NCBI GenBank assembly: GCA_008638375.1 | Contig: VIRR01000495.1 | Coordinates: 124,001 to 188,000, forward strand | Reading direction: 5' to 3' | Origin: Nyssa sinensis | Lineage: Eukaryota > Streptophyta > Magnoliopsida > Cornales > Nyssaceae | Length of the DNA: 64,000 bases | Shown: positions 1 through 13,200 of the stretch, one piece after another | Layout of the letters: each line of letters starts with the position of its first letter | Position numbering within the stretch: the stretch's first letter is position 1 | Program-made: the position numbers and the translations under genes | Notes under the pieces: model-generated | Told to the model about the DNA's origin: nothing | Databases searched by the model: none | What the model saw: only the letters and a program-made list of their open reading frames with translations

Positions 1-474
1 TCCACTATATAGATTTTACCCTTGTCTTCACTTTCTGATGGCAAAAACAGCCAGTAATTTGTGAGGGCCCATAGCTTAAATGCTTCTCGTTTTATTTGCA
101 GGCTGTTTCTTTCTTTAGTGTTTTTTATGCTTTGGCATTTTGGGGAACCATTTCAAAGGGAAAAAAAATTCCTGAATAAATTCAGTAGAGAATTTTGAGA
201 TTATTTTAACTTACATTAAAGAAACATTAAAGATAAACATAAGGTACCTGGTGATGTAAATTCTCTAAGTGATTTCTTGCAATCTCTAATATAAATAGAT
301 GGTAGCAGTATCTCATGGCACCATTTCTAATAGTCCAAGGTCAGAATTCCATCCCAGACATCTGAAAATATTGGAACCATAGAACGTAGATTAGCATGGT
401 TATGTACAAGAATGGCATATACTTGTATAAATTGAAAAGATGGTGCAAAACATATATATTGAAGAAACATTGCA

Positions 475-1480
475 TATTGAATTCATATGTGTTTCTTAGC
501 AGGCAAAAATCAATAAAAACTGAGCTTTCCAAAATAAGTTGCCATCAATTCAGAGAGAATTAGATGATCGTTAGCTGCTCATTTAAGCTAAATCAGCTGC
601 TATATAGCAACTTTATTGACCATTGCAGGTACCTTTTAAGGAGAATTTGCATTCATAAGGTCTGTCACACATATCAGGTGGCCAACGCGTGTGTGGATCT
701 GGTTGCTGGAACAGGAGCTAACAGTGAAATTTGTCTTACATTCATGATGCTAATATTCCTAATTGTAAACCCATTACTCGTCTGAACTCCATCAACTTTA
801 ACTGGCTTTGAGATAACCATTTTCCAAGAGAGTCACCTGGAATTTGAATAACATGTGCGAAGATAAATTTGCTACAAAGCTGAGTGAAGTGTAGAGAATT
901 AGATTCAAATAAGTTATTAATGGAGTCAGCACAATGTGGAGCATTTCATTTCCTTTCATTCATCACATCTCATTAAGAGATTTAGTCTTGTAAACATGAC
1001 ATCAAACACAGGAACCAAAGACAGACCATATCTGCTGATAGAGCTGAAGGAAGGTAGGCTCTCGAAGGGCATCTCCATATGCGTAGCTCAATAACGCTTG
1101 CCTTTTTAGTTGGAGGGCATGGGACCTTATGTGTTTGAATTCATCTGTGTTTCTTAACAGGCAAAACCAATAAAAACTGAGCTTTAAATTGGGGCATCGG
1201 ACTCAGCCAAGTGAACCAAAATAACTTGCCATCAATTCAGAGAGAATGAGATGATCATTAGCTACTCATTTAAGCTAAAACATGTGATAAGTTACTTGTT
1301 TCTATAAAGTCCTAAACAATTCAATACCAAAAATATTGAAATAATTCATCACTTGAGCTGTCTTGTTGAGGACTGCAGGTACATTTTAAGGAGAATTGGT
1401 ATCCATAAGGTCAGTCTGACATATCCAGAGGCCAATGCCTGTATTGGTTTACTTGCTGGAATAGGAACTAATTAACAGTT
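475..1480. repeat. Diverged direct duplication (about 475-730 and 1133-1480)
   Basis: Two blocks share long collinear stretches. Both contain a GAATTCAT..TGTGTTTCTTA segment, a run reading CAATAAAAACTGAGCTTT, a CCATCAATTCAGAGAGAAT segment followed by a TTTAAGCTAA segment, and a TTTTAAGGAGAATT..CATAAGGTC segment. The second copy carries small insertions. Neither copy has a convincing long reading frame; the 73-codon frame at 564-785 is not recognisable. It is a local segmental duplication of unknown content. It could be an old non-coding exon or a transposon relic. Confidence 0.6.
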
Positions 1481-1489
1481 CGTATTACT

Positions 1490-2640
1490 CAGATAAGATC
1501 ACCGTATTAAATAAGTTCATATTCATTACAATAGTTTTTTTATAATCGACTTTTAATAATTGTATTTTATAAAAATTGATATCTTTTATTTAAATAATAA
1601 TAATTTACTATGTACAATACTTTTAAAATATAGTACTAGATAAAATATGACGTTTGATGGCGTAAAGACATTGATGTGGTCAGTGAAAGATTCTTTTTTG
1701 AAATTATTTTACTTTTAGGTAAAAGAAGAATTCCCGATATATTTAGACAAGTATATGTCCTTTTTGGAGATCATGAAGCTATAATTTGAACGTCTTTTCT
1801 TTTTTGTTTACGGATTCGTCCCTCTCCGATGTCTTTATTTTTATATTAATTTCTTACTGATAAAAAATATATATATATATATATATATAAAAGGAAGTGT
1901 AGACATCAACATACTTAGCTGGTGATGTATTCATCTTTTATTTAAAAATTAAAATAAAGAGTCTATTTGTAACTCCCACCTTATATTACAAATCAATGTT
2001 CTCTATTTCATTTAAAATGTAGAAAATTCGAATCGGTTTAAATTCTCTTAAACTTAGGATTTGAAATATAAGTTCTTCATGTGAATCTAAAATTTGACCA
2101 CTTAAAAGATTTGAGGAGAAAAGAAAAAAAATTGAAGTAGACTGATACAAACATATCTTATTTGAATTTTTAAGAATAAGATAAATTTAAAGAGACACTC
2201 ACTTGGCTAATTTCTCTAAAAATCAAAAGATTTGAAGATGAAAAAAAATGTATTTAATGTATTTTTAAAATATAAATTATATGTTTAATTGTCTATATAA
2301 AAATTAAGATAATTGTAATAAAATAAATATAATTATCAAATAATTAATATTTCTTTTCTTTTCTCTTTCTAACAATTCAATTAAAAAATAATAATTTTAT
2401 TTTTATTTTCTGGTAACCATTCAAATAACATTAAAATGAACACATTTTTTTCTATTGATTTTTCTTTTTTATTTTTTATATTTTTTTTTTATATATCTTT
2501 TTCTTCTAAAATTAAGTTGTAAATAATTTTTTGAAGAGTGTCTTGATAAGTGGTGAAGGTTGAATCTTTGTGACTTCATTGATACACACGCAGACGCGTA
2601 TATTACAAGGATCAATGAAATGGTGCTACTCATTTTAACA
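1490..2640. other. AT-rich intergenic stretch with AT microsatellite
   Basis: No gene is seen. The stretch is very AT-rich, has an (AT)n run at about 1867-1888, and carries several T-rich tracts around 2440-2500. It lies upstream of the DUF4535 gene. Confidence 0.5.
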
Positions 2641-2643
2641 AAA

Positions 2644-2881
2644 TTTTAATTTTCTTATATTTTTAAGGTGAATTAATAATGTATTTATTTATTTATTTGG
2701 ATAAACAGGTGGGGTTGACCCTTGGAGAGGAGGTTAACCAGGAAGTTAAGAAAATGAATTTTTTATTTTTTTATTTTTAAGGCGATTTAACAATGTATTT
2801 ATTTATTTATTTTTATTTTTATTTTGGATAAACAGGTGGGGTTGACCCTTGGAGAGGGGGTTAACCAGGAAGCTAAGAAAA
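2644..2881 (+). repeat. Two-copy tandem duplication upstream of DUF4535 gene
   Basis: A unit ending in GGATAAACAGGTGGGGTTGA, then a CCCTTGGAGAG block and a GGTTAACCAGGAAG block, occurs twice. The shared GGATAAACAGG begins at 2699 and again at 2826, a 127-bp period. Each copy is preceded by a TTTTTAAGG..GTATTTATTTATTTAT segment. The copies differ by a few substitutions and by an expanded T/A tract in copy 2. Copy 2 ends about 160 bp before the DUF4535 start codon, so it could contribute to its promoter or leader. Confidence 0.75.
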
Positions 2882-3039
2882 AGGCTTGGCGAAGTGGAAC
2901 ACGATACCGATCTGCAACTATATGAACTTCACCCACCCTCCGTCTCTCCCCAACTCACTTGTGACCCAACACCTCTACTGATCAACTCTCGTCATAAAAA
3001 TCAATTCAACATCCAAAAGACCCAATCTAGGGGAAAAAA

Positions 3040-3222
3040 ATGGGTATAATCAGGAGCGCCTTCTCATTCATGTTGGGCACAATCTGTGGAGTCTATGCTG
3101 CCCAGAACTACAACGTACCCAACATCAGGAAACTCGCTAACACCGGCCTCGTCATGGCGAAGCACGTTGAAGAGAACTACCGTAAACCCAAGAAGAACAG
3201 AGACGACGACGTCGGGGAATGA
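3040..3222 (+). CDS. Small conserved DUF4535 family protein, 60 aa
   Basis: The single exon starts MGIIRSAFSFMLGT and ends in a charged tail (KPKKNRDDDVGE). The order of parts matches the short plant DUF4535 family: an N-terminal hydrophobic segment (about residues 5-22, ending GTICGVYAAQ), then YNVPNIRKLANTGLVMAKHVEE, then a Lys/Asp-rich end. Members of this family are typically about this length, so the gene looks intact. The start is the ATG in the AAAAAAATGGG context; the ORF is open to the TGA. The hydrophobic N-terminus suggests an anchored or organelle-targeted small protein, but no biochemical role is established. A tandem duplication (2644-2881) lies just upstream. The antisense frame over the same bases is a shadow. 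Confidence 0.88.
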   Translation: MGIIRSAFSFMLGTICGVYAAQNYNVPNIRKLANTGLVMAKHVEENYRKPKKNRDDDVGE

Positions 3223-5260
3223 TGGATTGGTTCCACATATATATAGAGACGTTTCGTAAGACAAACCCACTTGAATTTGTTATTCTTGTATGGTTGTCTA
3301 TGGCTTAATTACGGAAAGGATACTATATAATGAAAAAAAAAATCACTTAGTATTTATTTTCTACGGTTTTCTTTTTTGTTACCCAATCTCTGTGTTTCTG
3401 GACATCACATGTAATTTACATTATGAGTTTTATTGGAAATCAATGATTATTACTCTTTTCTTTTTGTTTTTTAATTTTGATTGTATAACTTTGTTTTCAC
3501 CCATTTTTACTTTTGCTTTGCATTTCAAGTAATTAAAATCATTTTGGGCATTATTGTGAATTTCAAACCCATTTAATCTCTCATCATCAACTATAAGACC
3601 ATAGCTCTTTCAGAATTTGTTCAAAAAAAAACAGAAGGATTTGAGGCAGATAATTATGGGTTCATTATAACAATCTATAACGATTGAAGAACAGTTGCTA
3701 TAAATAATAACATTTGTGGGGTTAGAACCGGAGAGCATTCCAATGTTCTTATTCATAGCTTGCCTTGCACAAACATGCTGCTTTATATGTTTCCTAATTA
3801 AATAAATTACTCTTGTATAAGTATAGAGACAGAACATTAGGTGTGCTTTAAAGGTGCTATGCAGCTGAGTGAAGGGCAATTATAACAGAAAGGTTACCAA
3901 TTCACCTAATTAATTCAAAACATTCAAGTGACATAAGCTCTTTGGAGAAAAGGCCCGAGGTTTCTAATGTTGGTTGAGATTGCCTTATTTGAGCAGTTGT
4001 GTTGTATTGCTTACTTTTTAAATTTCATTATTTTAAACACCTTTTGTTCCTCTCTGTCATCATTGTAATATACACTTCCCTACACATACAAGGACAGGGT
4101 TCTGATATAAGATATTGTATTGCAATTTTACATCTTTGGAGATGGTTCCCTAAAATTAAATTTTGGAGAATGCAGAAGTTAAAAATAATTTGTTCAGAAT
4201 ATAGTATGCATGAGTTAACAAGGCACTAGAGAGAACAAGGATTTTGATAGGATATTTAGGTGTGATCTAGCAGTAGATTATTAGCACTGCGTAACCTTAA
4301 CCAGTTAACTTTAGTTTATTGTTTATTTGTCCTGAATGACTTGGTGTACAATATTTATGTGAATTAAAGAACTCCATGTAACATATTAGTAGATTTAGGT
4401 TTGAATTTTAGGCTTAAAAAAAGGTAATTGATGATGAAGTGTCTCTGTTTTTGTTTGAGCATGAAGGCATCTCTTTGAGATCTTTGAAGGGTTGGAATTT
4501 GGAATTTAATGTGGCACAACCTATCTCCTGTCAAGAGCACTAGTGATGGATTGTTAAGTTCAAGTTGGCTACATGTTAGATGCAACCTTTAAAAATCAAA
4601 ACATAAGACTTTCCCATAAGTTATAACCCGTGCCTTAAGATTGATTCAAGCCCCAAAGTTTCTTGAACCTCCTATTGGGTACCTTCCCGACCTTCAATGT
4701 GACAATCAACTGTTATACCTTCTCCACATTTCACTTTCAATAAAGCATGCTACATCATTCTTGTAACCTTTTTTGGGGGTTTATACCAGTTTTTCTGTAT
4801 ATAAATCTCTTAATGGTTTCATCATTCTCTCTTTTTTTTTTTCATAAGTATTAGATTTGACTAGGATCTACAATGTTGTTAAGGATTTTTAAGAACATAA
4901 ATTATGAGTTATAAGACAAGCATTTTTCATTGATATGTTCTAATCACTGTTACCACATCACACCAGTACCATAACAATTCACAACGGGATCAAACAATTT
5001 GAAATGTGGTACACTTTTGTTCAAGAACACTAAATTTGGTGACCCAAAAGTTTTTTCTTATTTTAGAAAATTTTCACTATATCATCTTCTCTAATTCTAA
5101 TTTACCATCACTATGCCATATTTTAAATATCATCTAGAAGGTTGGAAGAAATCTTGATCCCCTGTGGAAGTCTTAGAGTGAGATCATTTAGACACTTTAT
5201 TGTTAGGCAAATGACTTTAGAGATTTTTTTTGATAGGTGACTTTAGAAATATGCATTGGA
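3223..5260. other. Intergenic spacer, no gene recognised
   Basis: Begins with the probable 3' untranslated region of the DUF4535 gene. Short frames (60-90 codons) occur on both strands, but none shows recognisable motifs, splice continuity or gene-like codon use. Confidence 0.45.
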
Positions 5261-5269
5261 GATGGATTG

Positions 5270-6110
5270 TGGTGGAAAATTTAGGGATAGCCCTAAATGG
5301 TGGACTTCGACTAAAGTTGCTAGTTCTTGTGGGATTAGGTTGTGAATGGGTATGGGAAAATGATTTATGGAGTTCCCAAGTTATACTGGTTTTATGATTG
5401 AAGAATTAGGTTTTGGCATGACATATGATGCAGTGAAAACCCTTTAGAAATGAGATTTATTGATCTCTTCAGGATTGCTTTGGTTTCAGGGGCATTTGTT
5501 GCTAATTATATTTCGTCTTCAGATAATGGGGTGGTATGGGAACCATGTTTTTCCGAAACATTCCAGGATTGGGTGTTAGACTTTTTTGATACTTTGTTTT
5601 ATTGGAGACCCTTTATAACACCTTTGTGTATAGCGACAAGAAGGATGTAGTGAGATAGATTCTGGGCACCTAAGGGAGGTTTGGAGTCCAATCGTTTTAT
5701 AGGAAGTCTAATGAGTCGTCCAAGATTTCTTTTTTTGTTTGGATAGCAGTTTTAAAGGCTATTTTGAAGTTGTATGATGTAGGAAGGTTGGACAAGCTCA
5801 TCCCTAATTGGTGTTGCATGTGCAAAAGGATTAACAAGACCACAAATCATCTTTTTCTTCATTTCACAATTGTTCATAATGTGTAGTCTATGTTGTTTTC
5901 TTTGTTTGGTGTACAATGGAGTGTGTCGAGTACAGTGAGGAATCTCTCGGCTAGGAATGCATGGTCCATGGTGTTTTCCTTGTTTGTTGTATAATGGACT
6001 ATGCCTAGGATAGTGTGGAATCTCTTGGCTTGTTGGGGTGGGGCTTACTCAGGTGACAAGGCTTGTTAGGTTCAGAAGGCTATGCCGCTTTGTATGATGT
6101 GATGTTTATG
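5270..6110 (+). pseudogene. Decayed L1-type LINE ORF2, C-terminal region with zf-RVT-like segment
   Basis: Read across several frames, the + strand gives pieces in the order typical of the C-terminus of plant LINE ORF2. First comes a W-rich GVPSYTGFMI-like piece. Then comes NPLEMRFIDLFRIALVSGA. Next is GVVWEPCF..FQDWVLDFFDTLF, followed by SFFVWIAVLKAIL. Last is the zinc-finger-like segment NWCCMCKRINKTTNHLFLHF, followed by LFSLFGVQWSV. A second, shorter LFSLF-type segment follows at about 5965. Stops and frameshifts interrupt it (for example the stop at 5648-5650), so it is dead. The reverse-transcriptase core is not present upstream, so the copy is truncated. Confidence 0.75.
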
Positions 6111-6157
6111 TTGAGAGTAGTATAAGTGCACCTTTGAGGATTTGTAGTTGCCAGTTT

Positions 6158-6365
6158 ATAGTTTTTTTTTTTTTTAAATAAAAATAAAAATTTATAAGTA
6201 AATGTATATGTATTAAAACTGCCTAAGGGAGGTAAACCCATATACAAAAAGAAGTAAGCACAAAATTAGTGCCAAAAACCTTTCAAAAACTCTACAAAAG
6301 AAACTACATTGTACATACAAAGGTTAAAGATGCTACAACCCAAAAATATCCCTTTTATAGTTTAA
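6158..6365 (-). mobile_element. LINE 3' end fragment, minus strand
   Basis: A poly-T/A-rich start (about 6160-6195) followed by ATAAGTAAATG..ATTAAAACTGCC..GGTAAACCCATATACAAAAAG reads, on the minus strand, as a LINE 3' untranslated end running into a poly-A tail. It sits back to back with the LINE remnant just upstream, on the opposite strand. Confidence 0.5.
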
Positions 6366-6369
6366 AAGA

Positions 6370-9260
6370 AAATGATGTTAGATACTTCTCATTTTTTGAT
6401 CTCTAGGAGTTACCCAGATTCTTTACACATGTTTATAGACTTTTTGGGTGATTTGAACAGTATAGATGGGGCCTAATTTGCTTCCAAATAGGTCATGTGT
6501 GTGTGTGTACATACTATATATCCTGTACTGCATTTTCTAATCACTGGAACCTATTTCTGTTACAATAACTCGTCAACATGTTCGTCTTGGATTTCCAATA
6601 TAAGTGGATAATACTAGTGATCAGGCAATGCAGGCATTGCACATACAAATGAGCATAGGTCAGAGAATGGCACTATAAATCATAAATTAACAAATTGATG
6701 CAAGTTGTCCGACAAGCCTGCTTCAATTTTGGTCATACACTGTATGCAGGCATATATAAAAGGATTTCAAGGGGTTGTCTGATATAGTTTCTGATTATGC
6801 TTTCACAAGATGAAATGCAGACCAAGGGAAGAAGTTTGCCCCATTCTGTGACATTTTTTTGCTAACCATTCACTGTTCAATTTTGCCAATGTTTTGTTTA
6901 ATTGGCACATATTTCACGAAAGATCTCGTATTTAGCCAGTTATGTTGGCAAAAGTTGGACTGCACGCATTGTACACATTTTGCTCTGAATTCTTTCAGTA
7001 TTTGTTATGGCAATTACATTCTCTGAGAGTTATTGCTAAGGTTGTGGGAAAAACATCGGGACATTGGACATGAAGGAGGTGATAACATGAGGGAGTGAAA
7101 TTTGTCACCCTCCAAGGACTGAAGATTAATTAACATACATTGTTTCTGCCAGATTATAAATCTTGCTGCATTAATTATCATATTTTTCAGCACTGCATTC
7201 GTATTTTCTTCCAGGGCACCTGTTATGTGATCCTGGCAAACAGATTGTGATAATAATTGGAAATGGACTTGGTGTGCATTACATCTCTATAGAGATATTT
7301 GCTGTTGCAAAAGAAGTCCACAAAGTCTGTGGAGCTCCAAATGTGCAATTTGCAAAGTTGGACAATTGGGATAATTCATGGCAGCATTAGTGGTTTTGTA
7401 TTCTGTTTTGCTGGAAAAATCTTGCCTGCAAGCAAATTTTTACAAAGATGTTCTATGAAATTTCCTAATCCAAAAATGCTTTTGACATATAGAACGTGCA
7501 CGTTAAGATTGTAAGGTAAAATTTCTAGATGGATCATTCATTTATGCAGATGCCATCATCCATCTTTTGTCTCATTAACCATTGTATGTTTTGCCACAAA
7601 ATGGTCTTGCTAGAATACTTCCTTTTGACAGCACAAATGACATATTAATTTTTCTTTTCCTATGACTTCTCATCTATCACATCAAACATTTAGATTTTAA
7701 TATTTTTGAGGCAATCAAAGTTCTGTAATCCTTGTCAGCTCCCTTCAACTGTGTACCCAATGTTTTTTAATTGTTTCATTGATAGGTTAATGAAGTACTA
7801 TAGTTCCCTCTGAAATCAGGCTATACCCACTCTTGCTATCGAGCTACAAGCCGTTGGTGGCAAAAGCTGCTAACCGAACAAGACATGGCATCAATTGTGG
7901 AAAAACTCTGACTGGGAATGGAGGAGAATAGATGGCCCAAGCACCATACCCATAAACTTCAACAGGACAAGGTGCTCTCTATCTCTCTCTCTATTGACTT
8001 TCCAATCAACCCCTAGAGAAATGGTAAGAATGTATGTTTTTCGATATAAGTAGATTTTTGATATAGCTTGTCGTTGGGTTTGAAGTAGCAGTCCTGGTAT
8101 CTTTTTCAACATGGGTGGTGGTTTCAAGGCCGACTAAAGCCTTGGGCAGCTGAAATGGATTTGGATTAATACAATCTTAAAAATGAGCTTTTGATAAAAT
8201 CCTACCTACTGTATCAACTATGTCACGATAAATATTAAATGGATTTGGATTTTATCTACTAAAAACAATATGTTAGTAAAAACTTAAATATAAATATTTA
8301 ATTAGTAATTTTGCTTCATAAAAATAATAAGAATAAAATTTTTATTGTATAGATAATTAATATTATTTAATAAATACAAAAAACGTCTCATTTAGAATTT
8401 TCACCTTAGGCTTTGTGTTGAGTGGGGCCTTGATAGTTTCTTGGCTTCTAAAGCCCCTTTGCTCTGATTCACACCTGAGTTGGTCTTCTACTCGAACTGC
8501 ACATGTAATGATTTGGTGTTTAGGAAGGATCCTTTCAATCCTATCATGGTTCTTGCTCAAGCTGGCACATTTGCTTCTCCCACGTCTCTCTCTTTTCAGC
8601 TTTCTTCAATTTCTCGTGTCAGTTCTTCATGTGTCTGAATCTTCTTCCATGCAGCCTTGTCAAGAACTTAATATTTATTTTTCAGCCTCTTGCGGTTTTT
8701 GGTATTGTCATGTAAGTATGGCCTATGTTATATACAAGGCACTGGGCTGCATCATCCATACAGCACCATTGTTCACATGTCTGATCTGCTAACTGCTTCA
8801 GCTATTGCTGCTTATGCAGGCCTTAAAGGTTCCCTGCATCATCAATTTATTCATAAAAAATTGTGTACTGATAATTTTTTTTCTTCTGTTTTCTCACAGC
8901 TCACAGGAACCAGTGATATTGTTAGCAATACCGCCCCAGCAATTTTTAATTTATGTTACATCGGTCTAGCTACCCACCGGTGTACTATAAAGCAAGTTTC
9001 CAAGAACTGTGTTGGTGAGGTGTGGCATTTAGATCATTCGTCTTCTTGACTAGGTTCGTCTCCGCCGGTCCCATACTGACAACCTACTCTTTTCTGTTAT
9101 GTGATATGCCAATTCTTCAGATTTTAGACCAGCTTGAGGGGTCTCTAGGCTTTTTCATACTTTCTGGAGTAGGTTTTTTGCCACTCTACTGTTGGCTGGT
9201 TCAAGTAGTTTAGTCCAGCTGATTGATGTATTAGTTTTCTTTTTTTAAAAAAATCTGCGG
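6370..9260. other. Intergenic stretch with unassigned short frames
   Basis: Composition is less AT-extreme than the deep spacers. A cluster of overlapping + strand frames occurs at 7299-7514, 8415-8792, 8690-9049 and 9022-9213. None contains a motif I recognise, and I could not join them by plausible splice sites into one protein. They may be a decayed gene, a non-coding transcript or a transposon relic. Confidence 0.35.
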
Positions 9261-10259
9261 TTCTTTCTGCAAATTTTTTTTTCATTTCTTTGAAAGAATT
9301 TGTTCAGAATAGAATTTTCAGTAGTAGCATCCGGATGCTACATTTATTTTTCTGTACTAAACAACCGATTGGCTAGCAACCCCATTTTTGAAACACCCCC
9401 CAAAACTTTGACCTTTGGAAACAACTTTGCAGCCGTGGCTGGGGACAATTGAAGGCCTTCACTGGACATGCAAGTTTTCAGATACCTACATTAGTCTGGT
9501 GTCCTGCCGCTCTCCATCTCCCATGTTGATATTGATCAAGATGGCATGAGTGTCAGCTGCGATTTCAGAGTTTGCTGCCAATCTTGGAAATTTGGGGTAA
9601 ATGACCAACCAGGAAATGATTACCAGTGCAACATGCTCCTTTTTTTTTTTTTTAATAAAGAATACATTGCTGTAGATATTCAACTTCAAGATTCACATTC
9701 TGTATTATACACCACAAGTATAACATTTGTTTCCAAAATATGATATTATATTCTCAAAAAAACTAATTTCAGGACTCAATATTGTCCCCCATCACAGTTC
9801 AAATCAGAAACATCAAAATTAGCTTTCCAAATTACAGCACACCGTCGATAGCCACACCCATAATCAGTGCCTAAAAACTTATTTTAGTTAGCGGGTGAAA
9901 ATCTAGATGAGCTCAGACAATATCATCGGCCAAAATGAGCATGTGTTTAAACGAATTAAAAGTAAGACACAAACTAAAATCCTTATAATCTCAAACCAAT
10001 TTGTTCTCACATTTTAAAGTTGAGATGAGCTTGAACCCGCCTCCACTAGTCAATTTGACAAAAAAGTGAAACTGTTCCAAAAGGGTTCTTGTTCAAAGTC
10101 AGACAAATCAATCCACCGAATGTTAATAATACATAATGGACAACTTTTCTACACTTGAGAGAGTGAAAACGTCCTAGGAGATCTCTAAAAACTCAGAACA
10201 CCAGAGACATTGATGTTGGTGTCCAAACAATGAATGGCTGATAGCTTGCACTGCAGCTC

Positions 10260-13200
10260 CTAAGTCTTCTTAAGAAAATACCCAATCAGAATGCCTAATA
10301 CACCAATCAGAACCACAAACAAGAAGGAGAATCCACCAGCACGGCTTTTACCGATTTCTCTTCTCATCAGTTCCTGTTCAACAGACTTATTAAATCATCG
10401 CAATACAGCAAGAATAAACAGAAACAAATTATAATTATTTACTTGGCAGAATGTACAGAACCAAATACAATGAAATCATATTATCGTATATTGAAGCCAT
10501 CATCTAATTCATAAGGCCCAAAAAGGCCTACAAGGCAGAGAGCATTTTTAAAGAACAGTAAACAATTTAACTACTTGACATTTTACCGACAGGGGAACAG
10601 GAATCCACATATCAATTCACTCGAGCATAGCAGTATACTGTTTCACCGCAGGTCCCAAGCACAAAAAGTAAGAGCTGATCAGGGGTGGTAGCTAATATAG
10701 GAGACATTGCCCTTTCCACATTAACCTTTGACATGCCATGGTTATGTTCATGTTGCCAACTCTAAATAATTCTTACATGGCCAAACATAATAAAGGAAGT
10801 TCTGTACCAAATAATAATAATAATAAGGAAAATTTACACAGACACCCCCTATGGTTTACCCATTTTTCACCTAACCCCCTATACATTGCAAATGAACAAA
10901 CACAACCCCCTATGTTTTGAAATTGAAATGCATCTCCCCTTGAAATGGGGGGTGTGTTCATTCAATTTTCAAAACCACATGTGCGTGTTTATTCACTTTT
11001 AAATTATAAGGGGGGTAAGTGAAAATCAAGTAAACCACAAGGGTGTCCGTGTAATTTTCCAGTTGGACCAAACCCCTCCCTTCTCAAGGAACCAAACTTT
11101 TCTTGTTCATACAAAGCATGAAGAACATCTATAATAGAGATAGGAAGATGAACATGCAAATACTAAATGACCATGTATATACTAAACAAGAGGAAGACCA
11201 GTTTTCAAACATAGAAAATGAAAACTAAAACTAAAAGTAGGAACCATGTCCTGGACTGTTGTATTTTAAGAACCATAGGGAAAAAACCCTTGGGGCAATC
11301 AAGCAAGTGATCTGATGCAATCAGCTCAAGAGAGGAATATCTTCATATCATGAATTTGATTGGTGATCTTAGGCACACACAAAGATATATTCAAGTATCT
11401 CAACAAAATTGTTGTTTTGACCCTTCAAAACTAGTCCAAAATTAAATGACAAAAAAGGCACATTTTAGAGGCTGTTTAGGAATTCTTCAAAAAGAGTCGA
11501 GTCCAATCTACTCTCGTTATCTGGTGTTTTGGGAAAACCAACTCCAATTTGGTTTAACTTTGTTCAAGTTTTAGCATCTTTTCTTTTTTTTCAAGTTTAA
11601 GCATCTTTTAAGAACAATGTAAACCCTTGTACTATTATAAGGTACTTACCAAACATTAAAGGATTTAAAACCAGTTCATTTTTACTCTAGTGAACTAGCT
11701 CTGGCCACCCCTAGAATTTTGTTGAAAGTCTCAAATCTTTCTGGTCAAAGAAAGTACCAAGTTCAGAGGAGAAACAAGATGCAGTAATACACCTTGGAAC
11801 GATTATGGCAGAATGAAACTTCTGAAACGACCAGGTGCAAGATAGTAGTGGTAGTTTTAATCCAGGTAAAGTATATGCTATTGCAGAAAGTTTGTTTGGC
11901 AAAGATAACAGCTGAAACATCAGCTGATCCAAAATTTGGCCGAGTCTATTCTCTTGAAAGGACTCGGAAATTTTCTTATGTCCCAATTTTTCTTTGCTTC
12001 TTGCATTGCATCATGATCGTACAACTGCTGCTTGTATCTCCCTAAAGAATTACAATCCTAAAATGCATACAAGAGGGCAGCATTAGACCTTGCATAACGA
12101 TCTTACAACTGCTGCTTTGCCTCCCTTAAAAACTACAATCCTAAAATGAATGTGAGATGGCAGTGTTGGATCCAACGTCAAGCCCCTTCCATCCTGTATT
12201 CAGATTAAGGCAATCCCAAAATGCATACAAGAGGGCAGCATTGGACCTTGCATAACGATCTTACAACTGCTGCTTTGTCTCCCTTAAAAACTACGATCCT
12301 AAAATGAATGCGAGATGGCAGCTGTTGGACCCAACGTCAAGCCCCTTCCATCCTGTATTCAGATTACCCATCCCCATCAGAATCAATTACATTTCAAAAA
12401 GGACCAAAGACTGAATAAAGCTTAGTTTAACTACCTAAAGTCATATGCAAATGCCTGCATGACCCAAAAACATAGGGCAACATCCAGCTTGGTAATGCAT
12501 ATTTGCAAATCCAATACTACAAGCAGGAAGTTATTTATTTACAGGAGCTTTGTGCCCAGTCCATAACCTCTAAGACTAACGCCAAAACTCAAAAAGTCAT
12601 AAAGTACCTACAAAAGCAGGTGCGTGCTGGAGCCTTCTTTTCTATGTTAACAAATTTTCATATAATTCACTCAAGCAGTTTAGGAAAACCATTCACCACA
12701 ATAGGTTATTAAGATGATGTAGGGCAAGTGTGAAGAACACACTCCTACAAACCCTGATTACCCAACAGATGATGGCAGCACTGTAAAAGAAATATTATAA
12801 ATTCCAACAATTGGTCTTATGGTGGTCATATGTATAAAAACTAGTAGATTGAAGCCTTTAATCGGTGGAATAAAGGTTCTGTTTTATGCGAAGGAGATGG
12901 AGTTTAGGGCTGATTGGGTTTGATAGAACAAAGGAAAACGAGGAGTTCTGGGAATTGTTTATTATTGATTTTTTTTCTGATTTTGGGCTTCTTTTGGTTG
13001 TTAGGCATTGAATGCTTCATGGAGGGAGATGATTGAGCTTACTAAAATAGGATTTTTTCCTAATTGAACAGAGTGGTTGATAGAGTGTGGCTACAAGAAT
13101 AGAAGTGCATAAAAGGGGAATGCTGTTTAGACTCCCCTTTTGGCTGAAAGGGCTCCATTTAAAGTGAAATTACTCAATTTCCCTTGCATGCAAAAAAAAT

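Noticed and set aside
3064..3270. Minus-strand 68-codon frame
   Set aside because: It is an antisense shadow of the DUF4535 gene.
8415..9213. Cluster of plus-strand frames of 63-125 codons
   Set aside because: They overlap in different frames, lack motifs, and do not join through credible splice sites into one protein.
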